Positions 63,911-64,000 of a stretch of 64,000 nt of DNA are shown here, one piece after another; position 1 is the first letter of the stretch; every line of letters starts with the position of its first letter. Under the pieces are notes generated by a model, which made no database searches, was not told the origin of the DNA, and worked only from the letters and a program-made list of their open reading frames with translations. This DNA comes from Comamonadaceae bacterium. GTDB lineage: Bacteria > Pseudomonadota > Gammaproteobacteria > Burkholderiales > Burkholderiaceae_C. The translations under genes were made by a program, and so were the position numbers. The stretch is taken from NCBI GenBank assembly GCA_947476285.1, contig CANJPU010000010.1:28624-92623 (forward strand). The letters run 5' to 3'.

Positions 63911-64000
63911 CTACGCGGCTTTTCTTTCGCTGGCCTGCACGGCGGTTTGCCGAGCCTCCAAGACCGTCATCAGGAAGTTCATATCCCGATGCCCGCGCAG
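63911..64000 (-). CDS. C-terminal end of an unidentified protein (partial)
   Basis: Minus-strand frame entering from the right edge: 29 residues, LRGHRDMNFLMTVLEARQTA followed by VQASERKAA, then TAG. The composition looks like a natural protein tail, but I do not recognise the family. Because it abuts the truncated glycosyltransferase, a transposase or other mobile-element gene is possible (inference). Confidence 0.4.
   Translation of the reverse strand: MRGHRDMNFLMTVLEARQTAVQASERKAA

Overview
The window is about 64 kb of GC-rich chromosomal DNA from a betaproteobacterium, most likely a Comamonadaceae-type Burkholderiales (Acidovorax/Hydrogenophaga/Rhodoferax-like). The evidence is two periplasmic Bug/TctC receptors, the gene order orn - M48 protease - pterin dehydratase - rsgA - CobD-like - NUDIX - rplS/trmD/rimM/rpsP, a PiT/DUF47 phosphate pair, edd/eda, and several Liv-type ABC genes. 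The family placement comes from gene content and protein likeness read by eye, not from a search. No rRNA, tRNA, prophage, integrase or CRISPR array was seen.

Layout: 1-3358 holds a Bug receptor with an SMP-30 lactonase and a Bcr/CflA exporter. 3359-10368 is a housekeeping block (RNA helicase, oligoribonuclease, CAAX-type protease, pterin dehydratase, RsgA GTPase, CobD-like membrane protein, CoA pyrophosphatase). 10387-12741 is the rpsP-rimM-trmD-rplS operon, whose terminator appears to be split by a 165-bp palindrome. 12884-17492 has an acetyltransferase, a TM2 protein, phosphate transport, RluA and a three-gene envelope-stress set. 17462-21342 is an ergothioneine operon (egtB, egtD) with a cupin, a DUF427 protein and a 2OG-Fe oxygenase. 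21455-28423 carries transport genes, including a divergent pair with histidine-rich tails, a P1 peptidase and a TAXI receptor. 28416-38009 has EttA, a DUF1631 protein, RhlE, a DsbG-like lipoprotein, glyoxalase I and the Entner-Doudoroff pair edd-eda. 38093-43000 has ChaC, Cu/Zn SOD, an AbrB-Doc toxin-antitoxin pair, PdxH, a decayed RelBE-like remnant, MsrA and an aminotransferase. 43255-52448 is a nine-gene, translationally coupled operon. 52528-60466 has a stress membrane protein, then TetR with an RND pump, a Pcm-like methyltransferase, a rhodanese and TolC. 60483-64000 has an FtsX-type permease and a 5'-truncated SPINDLY/OGT gene.

The best candidate for an undescribed system is 43255-52448. 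A complete Liv-type ABC importer is coupled, mostly by 4-nt ATGA overlaps, to a LeuC/LeuD-like hydro-lyase, a cyclic-amide hydrolase with a complete metal site, and a fumarate-reductase-like flavoprotein. Together these fit uptake of a cyclic amide or imide, ring opening, and hydration plus redox of an unsaturated di- or tricarboxylate. The substrate is unknown.

Other notable points are the palindrome inside the ribosomal operon terminator, a second palindrome at 43041-43163, the extra iron enzymes around egtBD, possible non-ATG starts (CTG near 25379, ATC near 52833), and the relBE-like fossil at 40686-40845.
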